Below are positions 39,007-49,293 of a stretch of DNA of 64,000 nt, one piece after another (position 1 is the first letter of the stretch; the number at the start of each line of letters is the position of its first letter). A model generated the notes under the pieces. That model did not search any database. It worked only from the letters and a program-made list of their open reading frames with translations, and was not told the DNA's origin. Source of the DNA: Pseudoxanthomonas sp. Root65 (GTDB taxonomy: Bacteria; Pseudomonadota; Gammaproteobacteria; Xanthomonadales; Xanthomonadaceae); the NCBI RefSeq assembly GCF_001427635.1, contig NZ_LMHA01000001.1:1773133-1837132 (forward strand), read 5' to 3'. The position numbers were made by a program, and so were the translations under genes.

Positions 39007-39218
39007 TCGGCTCTCCAGCGGAAGGGCGGCAGTCTGCTTGAACCCGGCAATGCTGTCCAGTTCGCCGAAGTTTGCTTCGTTTTAAGCGATTGTTTGATTT
39101 TTCGCCGTTACGTGATGGATCAGGCAGGTGCGCGTCGTCGTGGGATGTCGGGCGGGCGGACAGGTGAAGGCTGATAGCGGGCGATGGGCGCGACTTCGGC
39201 GACGTTGCCAGCCGAAGC

Positions 39219-39812
39219 CTAATCGGCCCAGCCGCTGATCTCGCCATGCTCGAACGGCCCGATCTTCTGTCGCTCGATCCGTCCGTCGGCGCCCACCAGC
39301 ACCGTGTAGGGCAGCACGCCCTTGGTGTTGCCCAGCCAGACGCTGGCATCGGCCGGGCCCGGTGTGTCCAGCACGATCGGGTAGCTGACCGGTACGCGGT
39401 TGAGGAAATCGGTCACCCCGTCGTGGGTGTCCAGTGCAAGGCCTACCACCTGGACGCCTTCGGTGCCCTGCGAGGTGGCGAAGCGCTGCAGTTCCGGCAT
39501 CTCCTCGATGCACGGCCCGCACCAGCTGGCCCAGACATTGATCAGCAGGCGTTTGCCACGGTAGTTGGCGGCGAGATCGACGATCTTGCCATCCAGTCCC
39601 GGCAGCGCGATCGCCGGCATGCGATCGCCGATGCCGGCGGGCGTGACGCCTTCCGGGGGCGCGGGGGCAGTCGCGTTGACCGCGGCGTGCAGCGCGCGCT
39701 CGCCGGGTCCGGTCCGCCACAGCGGATTGCCGTTGAACCACAGGCTGGCCAGCAGGCCCAGGCCACCGGCGACCAGGGCGACCGCCAGGATGCGCGGCGT
39801 GGTGACCTTCAT
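39219..39812 (-). CDS. TlpA-family periplasmic thiol-disulfide oxidoreductase
   Basis: A 197-residue protein: N-terminal membrane anchor (ILAVALVAGGLGLLASLWF) and a thioredoxin fold with INVWASWCGPCIEEMPEL and the cis-Pro loop GVLPYTVLV. The active site should be in the periplasm. Its ATG overlaps the dsbD stop by four bases, so it is translated with the electron donor DsbD and is probably kept reduced by it, for example for cytochrome c maturation. Confidence 0.93.
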   Translation of the reverse strand: MKVTTPRILAVALVAGGLGLLASLWFNGNPLWRTGPGERALHAAVNATAPAPPEGVTPAGIGDRMPAIALPGLDGKIVDLAANYRGKRLLINVWASWCGPCIEEMPELQRFATSQGTEGVQVVGLALDTHDGVTDFLNRVPVSYPIVLDTPGPADASVWLGNTKGVLPYTVLVGADGRIERQKIGPFEHGEISGWAD

Positions 39813-42103
39813 CGCGCCGCCCGTTCGAAGGCCTGGCGCATCGTCTCGTGGGTCAGCACGGTCGGCAGCACTTCGCCTTCGCCGCCGCCACGCGGATAGA
39901 GCACGTACAGCGGCACGCCGACGGCCTTGTGCTGCTCAAGGAAGGCGGTGATGGCCGGGTCCACGTTGGTCCAGTCCCCGGTCAGCATCACCGCATCGTG
40001 CGCGGCCAGCAGGTCGCGGAAGGTGTCGGTGTCCAGCACGGCCTTCTCGTTGGCCTTGCAGGTGACGCACCAGTCCGCCGTCATGTCGACGAAGACCATG
40101 CGCCCTTCGCTACGCAACGCCGCCAGCCGTTCCGCCGACCAGGCCAGATGGCCTTCCGCCGTGGGTGCGACGCTGCAGGGCGCCGGCAACCGGTGCACCA
40201 TCCCCAGCGGCACCAGCGCAGCGGTGGCGAGCACCAGCGCCAGCACCCGCTGCAGCGGCGAGGCGGCGAAGCGCACGCGCTGGAACCACCATAGCCCCAG
40301 CGCCAGCAGCACCAGGCCGACCAGCGCCAGGCCCACCGCGTCGATGCCGCGCTGGTTGCCCAGCACCCACAGCAGCCACACGGCCGTCAGGTACATCGGG
40401 AAGGCCAGCACCTGCTTCAGCGTGTCCATCCACGCGCCGGGCCGCGGCAGCCGGTTCGCCAACGCCGGCACGAAACCGATCAGCAGGAACGGCAGGGCCA
40501 GGCCCAGGCCGAGCATCGCGAACACCAGCAGCGCCAGCGGCGTCGGCGCGGTGAACGCGTAAGCGAGCGCCACGCCCATGAACGGCGCGGTGCACGGGCT
40601 GGCCACCACCACCGCCAGCACGCCGGTGAAGAAGTCGCCGACGGGACCACGACGCGAGGCCAGCCCCTGCCCGGCACCGGCCAGCCGATGGCCGACCGCG
40701 AACACGCCCGACAGGCTCAGGCCGACGGCGAACATCACGTAGGCCAGCAGCCCCACCACCCACGGCTGCTGCAGCTGGAAACCCCAGCCCAGCGCCTGGC
40801 CGGCGGCCCGCAGCGCGATGGCCAGCGCGCCGACCGCGACGAAGCTGACCAGCACCCCGGCCGTGTACCAGAGCGCACGCCGGCGGGCATCGCCGTCGCC
40901 GCGTCCGCTCTCGGCCAGCGACAGCGCCTTCAGCGACAGGATCGGCAGCACGCAGGGCATCAGGTTGAGGATCAGGCCGCCGAGCAGCGCCAAAGCGAGC
41001 GCGGCGAGCAACGAGGTGGCGCCGCGCGGGTTGCGCGCCAGCACGTCTTCGGGCGGGCGCGTGCGTTCGACATCGGTCGCGGCGGGCGTGGTCGCCGCTG
41101 CAGCATCCTCGGTACCGGTGGTCGTGCCATCCGGTGCAGTCGCTGTCGTCGGCAGCGGCGCGACGGCGGTCGGGGCAGGGACGTCGGGCGTGCTGGCCGG
41201 TGTAACAGGGCCGGCGGGGATCGACAGCTTCACCCGCCGCGTCATCGGCGGATAGCAGATGCCGTCCTTCTGGCAGCCCTGGAACGTCACCCGCAGCGTC
41301 GCGGCCACCGCGTCGGCGCGGTCGCGCGTGAGCGGCACCGGCACCTCGGCCTGGTCGAAGTAGACGATGACATCACCGAAGTGTTCGTCGCGGTGGGCGA
41401 CGCCCTTCGGCCACCGCGGCGCCTGCAGGGAGACCCCCGATGCGCCTTCCAGCGCCATCGAAGTACGGTCGCGATACACGTAATAGCCGCGCGCCGGGGT
41501 GAAGCGCAGCAGCAGTTCGTTACCGTTAAAGGCGATCGCCTCGAAAGCGAACGCCTGTTCCGCCGGCAGCGGCAGCGCGTCCATGCCGGTCTGCGGTTTC
41601 TGGCCCAGCAGGGCACCGGTCACGGCGCTGGCGCCGAGCGGGACGAAGGCCTCGCCTGCGCCCGCCGGCAACGCCACCTTCAGCGTGCGGGTCTGCGGCG
41701 GGTAACAGATGCCGGCATCGGCGCAGCCCTGGTACTTGATCTTCAGCGTGACGCTGTCGGCGCCCGCCGTCGGCCGGCCGGGCAGGGTGGCCACCAGTTC
41801 GCCACGATAGGTCTCGACGTCGCCGAAGAATTCGTCGCGGTAGGCCTTGCCCTTCGGCAGCTGCAGTGGCTGCGCGGCGAAGCCGGCGTCGGCTTCCACG
41901 CCCGTGCGGTGCCGGTACAGGTAGTAGCCGTCGGTGATCTGCCAGCGGATCTCGATGCGGTCGCGCGCCGGCGCGGTGGCCGTCAGCACGAACGCCTCGT
42001 CCACCGGCAGCAGGTCGTCCTGGGTGATCGCGGCGGACGCCGCCGGCGCGATCAGCGAGGCGAGGGGCAGCAGGCAGGCGAGCAGGGTGCGGATCAGCGT
42101 CAT
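39809..42103 (-). CDS. dsbD: Thiol:disulfide interchange protein DsbD with two N-terminal alpha domains
   Basis: A 764-residue protein: signal peptide (LLACLLPLASLIAPAASA), then two successive DsbD-alpha-like domains, each with a Cys pair in KYQGCADAGICYPP and TFQGCQKDGICYPP. A Pro/Thr/Ala-rich linker precedes eight membrane segments (GLILNLMPCVLPILSLK; VASPCTAPFMGVALAY) and a C-terminal thioredoxin domain with DWCVTCK. It moves reducing power from cytoplasmic thioredoxin to periplasmic proteins. The duplicated alpha domain makes it about 200 residues longer than E. coli DsbD (565 aa). A TlpA-like gene overlaps its end and cutA lies just upstream. Confidence 0.95.
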   Translation of the reverse strand: MTLIRTLLACLLPLASLIAPAASAAITQDDLLPVDEAFVLTATAPARDRIEIRWQITDGYYLYRHRTGVEADAGFAAQPLQLPKGKAYRDEFFGDVETYRGELVATLPGRPTAGADSVTLKIKYQGCADAGICYPPQTRTLKVALPAGAGEAFVPLGASAVTGALLGQKPQTGMDALPLPAEQAFAFEAIAFNGNELLLRFTPARGYYVYRDRTSMALEGASGVSLQAPRWPKGVAHRDEHFGDVIVYFDQAEVPVPLTRDRADAVAATLRVTFQGCQKDGICYPPMTRRVKLSIPAGPVTPASTPDVPAPTAVAPLPTTATAPDGTTTGTEDAAAATTPAATDVERTRPPEDVLARNPRGATSLLAALALALLGGLILNLMPCVLPILSLKALSLAESGRGDGDARRRALWYTAGVLVSFVAVGALAIALRAAGQALGWGFQLQQPWVVGLLAYVMFAVGLSLSGVFAVGHRLAGAGQGLASRRGPVGDFFTGVLAVVVASPCTAPFMGVALAYAFTAPTPLALLVFAMLGLGLALPFLLIGFVPALANRLPRPGAWMDTLKQVLAFPMYLTAVWLLWVLGNQRGIDAVGLALVGLVLLALGLWWFQRVRFAASPLQRVLALVLATAALVPLGMVHRLPAPCSVAPTAEGHLAWSAERLAALRSEGRMVFVDMTADWCVTCKANEKAVLDTDTFRDLLAAHDAVMLTGDWTNVDPAITAFLEQHKAVGVPLYVLYPRGGGEGEVLPTVLTHETMRQAFERAAR

Positions 42104-42107
42104 CGGG

Positions 42108-42443
42108 TCACTCGGGGGCGCGGGCGTCGGCCCGGGTTTCGGCCACGACCCAGTCCCGATACGCAGGAAGGCCGGCGGCGGTTTCGACCGCCAGGATCTC
42201 CGGCAGTTCATACGGGTGCAGTTCCGCCAGTCGCGCCATCAAGGCGTCGCGCCGGTCGGCGCTGGTCTTGGCCAGCAGCTGGACTTCGGTGGCCTGTTCC
42301 ACCTGCCCCTGCCATCGGTAGGTCGACACCGCGCCGGGCAGCAGGCTGACGCAGGCCGCCAGCCGTTCCTCCACCAGCGTCCGCGCCAGCCGCTGGGCGG
42401 TGTCGGCGTCCGGGCAGGCGGACAGGATGAGGAAGACAGGCAT
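42108..42443 (-). CDS. cutA: Divalent-cation tolerance protein CutA
   Basis: A 111-residue CutA1: FLILSACPDADTAQRLARTLVEERLAACVSLLPG, STYRWQGQVEQATEVQLLAKT and ELHPYELPEILAV are the family blocks. CutA forms trimers; the link to copper tolerance is weak outside E. coli. It ends four bases before the dsbD start, matching the frequent cutA-dsbD pairing. The start MPVFLIL is chosen by family length. Confidence 0.95.
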   Translation of the reverse strand: MPVFLILSACPDADTAQRLARTLVEERLAACVSLLPGAVSTYRWQGQVEQATEVQLLAKTSADRRDALMARLAELHPYELPEILAVETAAGLPAYRDWVVAETRADARAPE

Positions 42444-42507
42444 GGGCCGGCGATTATCGCAGACCGCCCGGCCCGGCCCGGCGGCGAAAAAATTTGCCAC
42501 CCGCCCC

Positions 42508-42536
42508 CTTGAAAGCGGGATCGACCCGCCCAACAT
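42508..42536 (+). promoter_or_regulatory. Candidate sigma32 heat-shock promoter of groESL
   Basis: CTTGAAA (42508-42514), a 14-base spacer, then CCAACAT-like sequence (42529-42536), close to the RpoH consensus CTTGAAA-N11-16-CCCCATNT. It lies 115-145 bases before groES and upstream of the CIRCE element. Confidence 0.6.
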
Positions 42537-42577
42537 CGGTCGGCATCCGGCGTTGCCGGGTTTTTGCGTCCGCGACG

Positions 42578-42604
42578 TTGGCAGTCCCTCGAGGCGAGTG
42601 CTAA
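42578..42604. promoter_or_regulatory. CIRCE element (HrcA operator)
   Basis: TTGGCAGTC, nine bases, GAGTGCTAA. The right arm is a perfect CIRCE arm, the left has two mismatches to TTAGCACTC, and the nine-base spacing is exact. HrcA binding here represses groESL at normal temperature. Confidence 0.88.
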
Positions 42605-42651
42605 CATCGCCGCCCCTTTCCTAGTCCAATCAATCACTTAAGAGGATTGAC

Positions 42652-42945
42652 ATGAGCAACATCAAGCCGCTGTACGACCGTCTGGTGGTCAAGCCGATCG
42701 AAGCCGAAGAAACCTCCCTCGGCGGCATCATCATTCCCGACGCCGCTAAGGAAAAGCCCACCAAGGGTGAAGTCATCGCCGTCGGCGAAGGCAAGTTCGT
42801 CGACGCCACCGGCGGCGTTCGCGCCCCGAAGGTCAAGGTCGGCGACAAGGTCATCTACGGCCAGTACTCGGGTTCGGCCTACAAGCAGGACGGCGTCGAG
42901 TACAAGATCATCAAGGAAGACGACGTTCTCGCGATCCTCGGCTGA
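42652..42945 (+). CDS. groES: Co-chaperonin GroES
   Basis: A 97-residue Gro[40 protein letters not shown], mobile loop included, and [10 protein letters not shown]. It caps the GroEL cavity. Preceded by AGGA and by the CIRCE and heat-shock-like promoter elements, and followed after 132 bases by groEL. Confidence 0.98.
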   Translation: MSNIKPLYDRLVVKPIEAEETSLGGIIIPDAAKEKPTKGEVIAVGEGKFVDATGGVRAPKVKVGDKVIYGQYSGSAYKQDGVEYKIIKEDDVLAILG

Positions 42946-42961
42946 AGCCGAGGCGGGATCG

Positions 42962-44718
<1,757 letters not shown>

Positions 44719-44746
44719 GTCCCGCGTCCTGTTCCACCCGCACGAC

Positions 44747-44778
44747 AAGAACCCCGCCGAGAGGCGGGGTTCTTTTTT
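44747..44778 (+). terminator. groESL terminator
   Basis: AAGAACCCCGCC, loop GAGA, GGCGGGGTTCTT followed by TTTT, 28 bases after the groEL stop. A 12-base-pair perfect stem. Confidence 0.95.
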
Positions 44779-44817
44779 GCCTTGTGGTCGGCGCACGGGC
44801 TCGCTAGCCTGCGCGCC

Positions 44818-45426
44818 ATGCACACCTCCCTCATCGTCGTCGACGACTTCCTTGGCCCGCAAGACGCGTGGTCGCTGCGCCAAGCCGCGCTGAAGCTGAC
44901 CTACCCCGATCTGCGCGGGCCGTTCCCGGGCCGCAATTCGCTGGAGCGCATCGAGATCGAGGGCCTGTCCGAGATTGCCTCGCATCTCACCGGCGAGCGC
45001 CTGAAGCCGATCGATCCGCTGCAGTCGCACGGCAAGTTCCGCATCACGCTGGCGTCGGATGTCGGCAGTGCGAAGGTGCACATCGACCAGGCGTACTGGT
45101 CGGGCATCCTCTATCTCAGCAAGCCGGAGGACTGCCGCGGCGGCACTGAGTTCTTCCGTCATCGCCCATCGAACCGCGACCGTGCCCCGCTCAACGATGC
45201 GGAGTTGGCGGAGATGGGGTTCTCCTCGCATGCGCAGATGCATCAGGAAATCATCGAGAAGCACAGCAACGACGACAGCGTGTGGGAGCCCACCCAGCAG
45301 GTGCCGATGCGCTTCAACCGACTGCTGCTGCTGCGTCCCTGGTTATGGCATACCGCCGGCCCGGCATTCGGCACCACGATGGAGGACGGGCGGCTGGTCT
45401 ACCTGATGTTCTTCACCGCGGCCTGA
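44818..45426 (+). CDS. DUF6445 family protein, probable 2-oxoglutarate/Fe(II) oxygenase fold
   Basis: A 202-residue protein. VHIDQAYWSGILYLS has an HxD pair (H88, D90) and RPWLWHTAGPAFG a later His (H178), the HxD...H facial triad of 2OG-Fe(II) oxygenases; FFRHRPSNRD lies between. A C-terminal Arg for 2-oxoglutarate may be in DGRLVYLMFF. The family has no settled function. It stands alone after the groESL terminator; its start 40 bases past that terminator implies its own promoter. Confidence 0.75.
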   Translation: MHTSLIVVDDFLGPQDAWSLRQAALKLTYPDLRGPFPGRNSLERIEIEGLSEIASHLTGERLKPIDPLQSHGKFRITLASDVGSAKVHIDQAYWSGILYLSKPEDCRGGTEFFRHRPSNRDRAPLNDAELAEMGFSSHAQMHQEIIEKHSNDDSVWEPTQQVPMRFNRLLLLRPWLWHTAGPAFGTTMEDGRLVYLMFFTAA

Positions 45427-45492
45427 TCGCGCGGGTTTCCGTTGCCGATGAAACAGTCGACAACGGCCGCAGTGCATGGCCCAATGCGTCGC

Positions 45493-45576
45493 ATGAATCC
45501 GCTCCGCGCCCGCTATTGGTTTCGCTACTACGGCTTTCCGATGCCGACGGCGGAAGCGAGGACGTGTTCATTCTAG
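45493..45576 (+). CDS. Aromatic-residue leader peptide of the DAHP synthase gene
   Basis: A 27-codon frame starting ATG AAT CCG at 45493 (an in-frame ATG at 45484 adds three residues) and ending TAG at 45574-45576. Codons 8-15 read Tyr-Trp-Phe-Arg-Tyr-Tyr-Gly-Phe, six aromatic residues in eight codons, and the last residue is also Phe. It ends 26 bases before an intrinsic terminator that itself stops about 20 bases before aroG. This is the layout of Trp/Phe/His attenuators. A hairpin TTCCG/CGGAA (45536-45555) sits directly after the aromatic codons. The ribosome binding site is weak, which lowers certainty. Confidence 0.7.
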   Translation: MNPLRARYWFRYYGFPMPTAEARTCSF

Positions 45577-45601
45577 GTAAGACACCAGAAGAATCCCCTT
45601 G

Positions 45602-45630
45602 AAGCCGCCAGCGAACCTGGCGGCTTTTTT
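45602..45630 (+). terminator. Attenuator-type terminator before aroG
   Basis: AAGCCGCCAG, loop CGAAC, CTGGCGGCTT followed by TTTT, ending 20 bases before the aroG start. GGCGG at 45549-45553, inside the leader frame, can pair with CCGCC (45605-45609) of the 5' arm and would form an antiterminator if a ribosome stalls on the aromatic codons. Confidence 0.85.
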
Positions 45631-45649
45631 GTTGACCCGGAGAACCCCC

Positions 45650-46714
45650 ATGGCCCCCCATACCGACGACCTGCGCATCCGCCGACTCGATGAGCTGGTG
45701 ACGCCCGCCGCCGTGATCGCCGAACTGCCCTGCGATGACGCCGTCTCGCAGACCGTGTCCGATGCGCGCGGCGCGTTGCACGACATCCTGCATGGCCGCG
45801 ACGACCGGCTGATCGTGGTGGTCGGGCCCTGCTCGATCCACGATCCCGCCTCCGCCATCGACTACGCCCGGCGCCTGAAACCGCTGCGCGATGCGCTGGC
45901 TGGCGAACTGGAGATCGTCATGCGGGTCTACTTCGAGAAGCCGCGCACGACGGTGGGCTGGAAAGGCCTGATCAACGATCCCGCGCTGGACGGCAGCTTC
46001 GACATCAACCGCGGGTTGCGGCTCGCGCGCCGCCTGCTGCGCGACATCAACGCGCTCGGTTTGCCGGCGGGCTGCGAATACCTCGACACCATCTCGCCGC
46101 AGTACATCAGCGACTTGGTGGCGTGGGGCGCGATCGGCGCGCGCACCACCGAAAGCCAGGTGCACCGCGAGATGGCCAGCGGCCTGTCGTGCCCGGTCGG
46201 CTTCAAGAACGGCACCGACGGCAACGTCAGGATCGCGGTGGATGCGGTGGGCGCGGCGTCGCACCCGCATCATTTCCTGGCGGTGACGAAGGACGGGCGC
46301 TCGGCCATCGCCGCCACCGCCGGCAATCCCGATTGCCACGTCATCCTGCGCGGCGGCAAGACGCCCAACTACGACGCCGCCAGCATCGAGGCCGCCAGCC
46401 AGGTGCTGGCGAAGGCCGGACTGCCGGCGCGCCTGATGATCGATGCCAGCCATGCCAACAGCGGCAAGAACCCGGACAACCAGCCGGCCGTCGTCGATGC
46501 CATTGCCACGCAGCTGCGCGCGGGCGAGCACCGCATCGTCGGCGTGATGGTGGAAAGCCACCTGGAAGGCGGGCGCCAGGACCTGGTGGCGGGGCAGCCG
46601 CTGCGTTACGGGCAGAGCATCACCGATGGCTGTCTGGCGTGGGAGGGATCGGTGCAGGTGCTGCACCGGTTGGCCGACGCGGTCCGGATCCGGCGCCTGG
46701 CCCGCGCGGCGTAA
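45650..46714 (+). CDS. aroG: Type I 3-deoxy-7-phosphoheptulonate (DAHP) synthase
   Basis: A 354-residue class I DAHP synthase: VVVGPCSIHDPASAIDYARRLKPL, MRVYFEKPRTTVGWKGLINDP, GARTTESQVHREMASGLSCPVGFKNGTDG and ASHANSGKNP. It joins phosphoenolpyruvate and erythrose-4-phosphate in the first shikimate step. The ATG at 45650 has GGAG upstream; an in-frame extension would run through the terminator stem. Which aromatic amino acid inhibits the enzyme cannot be read safely, so the symbol aroG is by overall likeness (aroF/aroH are alternatives). The leader and terminator suggest attenuation. Confidence 0.93.
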   Translation: MAPHTDDLRIRRLDELVTPAAVIAELPCDDAVSQTVSDARGALHDILHGRDDRLIVVVGPCSIHDPASAIDYARRLKPLRDALAGELEIVMRVYFEKPRTTVGWKGLINDPALDGSFDINRGLRLARRLLRDINALGLPAGCEYLDTISPQYISDLVAWGAIGARTTESQVHREMASGLSCPVGFKNGTDGNVRIAVDAVGAASHPHHFLAVTKDGRSAIAATAGNPDCHVILRGGKTPNYDAASIEAASQVLAKAGLPARLMIDASHANSGKNPDNQPAVVDAIATQLRAGEHRIVGVMVESHLEGGRQDLVAGQPLRYGQSITDGCLAWEGSVQVLHRLADAVRIRRLARAA

Positions 46715-46832
46715 ACGGCCTGCGGCGATGTCCGCTCCGGCACGAACGTAGCGAAGGGGAGGGTGTCGATCAGGCGCGCCCTCCTGACGCCGGCTCCACG
46801 GCGTCCACCGGCGCGGCTCGCCGGCCGAGGGA

Positions 46833-49193
46833 ATGCCGATGCCGTGGAAGGCGCTACGCCAATGCTGGGCCCTGCCGCATGCGGACGCGGCGACGCGCGC
46901 GGTATTGCTGGACAGGCAGCTGCGCAACCTGTTTCGGGTCATCCCCTGGTACGTCGCCTCGAACCTGCTGACGGCCCTGGGCGTCTTCCAGGTCATGGCG
47001 CCCTTCCTGCAGGGCCATCGCTGGCAGCCCTGGGCCGTGGTCTTCGTCGTCGTGCACGTGGGCTGGGCTGCGCACGCGATCGGCCGGTGGCGGGTTGCCC
47101 GGCGGCCGCACCCGCAAGAGTTGCGCTTGGTCGACCTGTGGGTGTCGGCGTGCTGGTGCAGTTTGGCCGCGACGGCCTGCGGCATCGGCCTGTATCTCGG
47201 CGCCCCCTTGGCCGCGAGCGACGGCAGCCGACTGCTGCTGGCCGCCTACACCCCGGGACTGATCGCTACCGGCGTGCTGGTGGGCATCACCGCCCCGCTG
47301 CTGTCGTTCCTGTGGCTGGTGATCCTGACCGTGGCCGCGTGCGTCATGGTGGCGCGGCTGGACTTCCTGGCGCAGGGCATGACGATCGTGCAGCTGTGCT
47401 GCTATGCCGTGATGCTGACCATCGCCCTGCTGTTCGTATCGCGCATGCTGGTGAAGCGGATCGAGGCCGAGACGTCGGCGGCGCGACAGAAGCAGATCGT
47501 GGGGCTGCTGCTGCGCGAGTTCGAGAGCAATGCCAACGACTGGCTGTGGGAAAGCGACTGCAGGGGCAGCCTGACCCGGGTAGGGCCTTCCCTGGCGCGG
47601 ATGCTCGGGCGCGACGATACGACCCTGGTCGGCAGGCGCCTGGACACGCTGTTCGCGCGGCAGCGCCTGATCGAGGTGGCCAGTGACCGGGAGGTCGGCG
47701 CCGACGCGCTGCAGCGGCGCCTGGCGACCCCGCTGCCGTTCACCGGCCTGGTGGTGGAAGCGGCGACCCCCGAGACCTGCAGCTGGAAGATCAGTGCCCG
47801 TCCCCTGCATGTGCCGTCCGGCGCGTGGACGGGCTGGCGCGGAGTAGGGTGCGATGTGTCCGACGCCCGTCTGCGCGAAGCGGACGCGCTGCAGCGTGAG
47901 CGCAACCTGCACCATCTCGCCCACCACGATGCGCTGACCGGGCTGCCGAACCGCCGCAGTTTTCTCCAGCAATCGCACGAGGGCACGACATCCGGGACAC
48001 CGGCGGCGATGGCGCTGCTCGATCTGGACCATTTCAAGAACGTCAACGACAGCCTCGGCCACCCGGTCGGCGACGCAGTGTTGTGCGTGGTCGCGCGACG
48101 CTTGCAGCGCGTCTGCCGCGCGGGCGACGCGCTGGCGCGCCTGGGCGGCGACGAGTTCGCCCTGTTGCTGCGCGACCTGCGTGTGGATGCGCCGGAAGAC
48201 GATGTCCTGCACCGCCTCCAGGATGTGCTGCTGGTGTTGCGCGAGCCGGAGTGGGTCAACGGCTTCCGCGTCGATGTCCGTGCCAGCGTCGGCGCGGCGC
48301 TGATTCCGGAGCCGCCCGTGACCCACGACGAACTGCTGCGGCGTGCCGATACCGCGCTGTACGCCGCCAAGAGCGGGGGCCGCGACACGGTGCGTCTCTA
48401 CGACCCTGCGATGAGCGCACACCTGCGCGAGCGGCTGGCGCTGGTCAGCGACCTGGCCATGGCGGCGGACGGCGACCAGCTCGAGATCGACTACATGGCG
48501 CTGTACGCGGCCGACACGCTGGAAGTGCGTGGCTACGAGGCGTTGTTGCGGTGGCGGCATCCCCTGCACGGACGCATCAGTCCGGCGGATTTCATTCCGG
48601 CAGCGGAGGAGTCCGGCCTGGTCCTGCAGATCGGCTTGTGGGTGCTCGAACATGCCTGCCGGGATGCGCTGTGCTGGCCCTCATCCACGTTGCTGGCCGT
48701 CAACGTGTCGGTGGTGCAGCTGGCATGGCCACCGTTCGTCGATACGGTCCTGGACGTTCTGCACCGTGTCGGCCTGCCGCCTTCGCGGCTCGAGCTGGAG
48801 GTGACCGAGTCGGCGCTGGCGCGCGACCCGGCTGCCGCGCGTGCCGTGCTTGCGCGGCTGCGGAGCCGCGGTGTGCGCATCGCGATCGACGACTTCGGCG
48901 TGGGCTATTCGTCGATGGCGCAATTGCGGGAACTGCCCTTCGATCACATCAAGCTCGACCAATCCTTCGCCGCAGGCCTGCTGCAGGACGAGCGCGCCAC
49001 GACCGAGGCGATTATCGCCGCCATCCTCCAGCTCGCCCGCGCGCTGGGCGTGCCGGTCACCGCAGAGGGCGTGGAACGGCAGGCGCAACTGGATCTGCTG
49101 CGCGCGCTGGGATGCCGGTCGGTGCAGGGCTTCCTGCTGGGTCGGCCGTTACCTGCTTGCGGGCTGGGCTACGGCGGCCTGCCCGCGAGGTGA
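46833..49193 (+). CDS. Membrane GGDEF-EAL c-di-GMP enzyme with PAS-like domain
   Basis: A 786-residue protein: about six membrane segments (40-215), a PAS-like domain (about 235-350, with SNANDWLWESDCRGSLTRVG), a GGDEF domain with the intact LGGDEFALL near residue 437, and an EAL domain with intact EALLRW near 568, VNVSVVQL, LEVTESAL, DDFGVGYSS and EGVERQ. All catalytic motifs are present, so it may both make and cut c-di-GMP, or one half may dominate. Alone in its transcription unit. The membrane part resembles an MASE-like sensor but is not assigned. Confidence 0.93.
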   Translation: MPMPWKALRQCWALPHADAATRAVLLDRQLRNLFRVIPWYVASNLLTALGVFQVMAPFLQGHRWQPWAVVFVVVHVGWAAHAIGRWRVARRPHPQELRLVDLWVSACWCSLAATACGIGLYLGAPLAASDGSRLLLAAYTPGLIATGVLVGITAPLLSFLWLVILTVAACVMVARLDFLAQGMTIVQLCCYAVMLTIALLFVSRMLVKRIEAETSAARQKQIVGLLLREFESNANDWLWESDCRGSLTRVGPSLARMLGRDDTTLVGRRLDTLFARQRLIEVASDREVGADALQRRLATPLPFTGLVVEAATPETCSWKISARPLHVPSGAWTGWRGVGCDVSDARLREADALQRERNLHHLAHHDALTGLPNRRSFLQQSHEGTTSGTPAAMALLDLDHFKNVNDSLGHPVGDAVLCVVARRLQRVCRAGDALARLGGDEFALLLRDLRVDAPEDDVLHRLQDVLLVLREPEWVNGFRVDVRASVGAALIPEPPVTHDELLRRADTALYAAKSGGRDTVRLYDPAMSAHLRERLALVSDLAMAADGDQLEIDYMALYAADTLEVRGYEALLRWRHPLHGRISPADFIPAAEESGLVLQIGLWVLEHACRDALCWPSSTLLAVNVSVVQLAWPPFVDTVLDVLHRVGLPPSRLELEVTESALARDPAAARAVLARLRSRGVRIAIDDFGVGYSSMAQLRELPFDHIKLDQSFAAGLLQDERATTEAIIAAILQLARALGVPVTAEGVERQAQLDLLRALGCRSVQGFLLGRPLPACGLGYGGLPAR

Positions 49194-49293
49194 CTTCCGG
49201 CAGGTCGGATCGATGACGGTTGGCAACTGACCCGGCCTGCGGAGGCCGAGGAGACTGGCGGCACGTTCCCGCCATCCATTCCCGGAGTCCGTC

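Noticed and set aside
39058..39083. A small hairpin CGAAG/CTTCG followed by T upstream of aroQ
   Set aside because: A five-base-pair stem is too weak to call a terminator, and its T tract is on the strand opposite to aroQ and to the adjacent genes.
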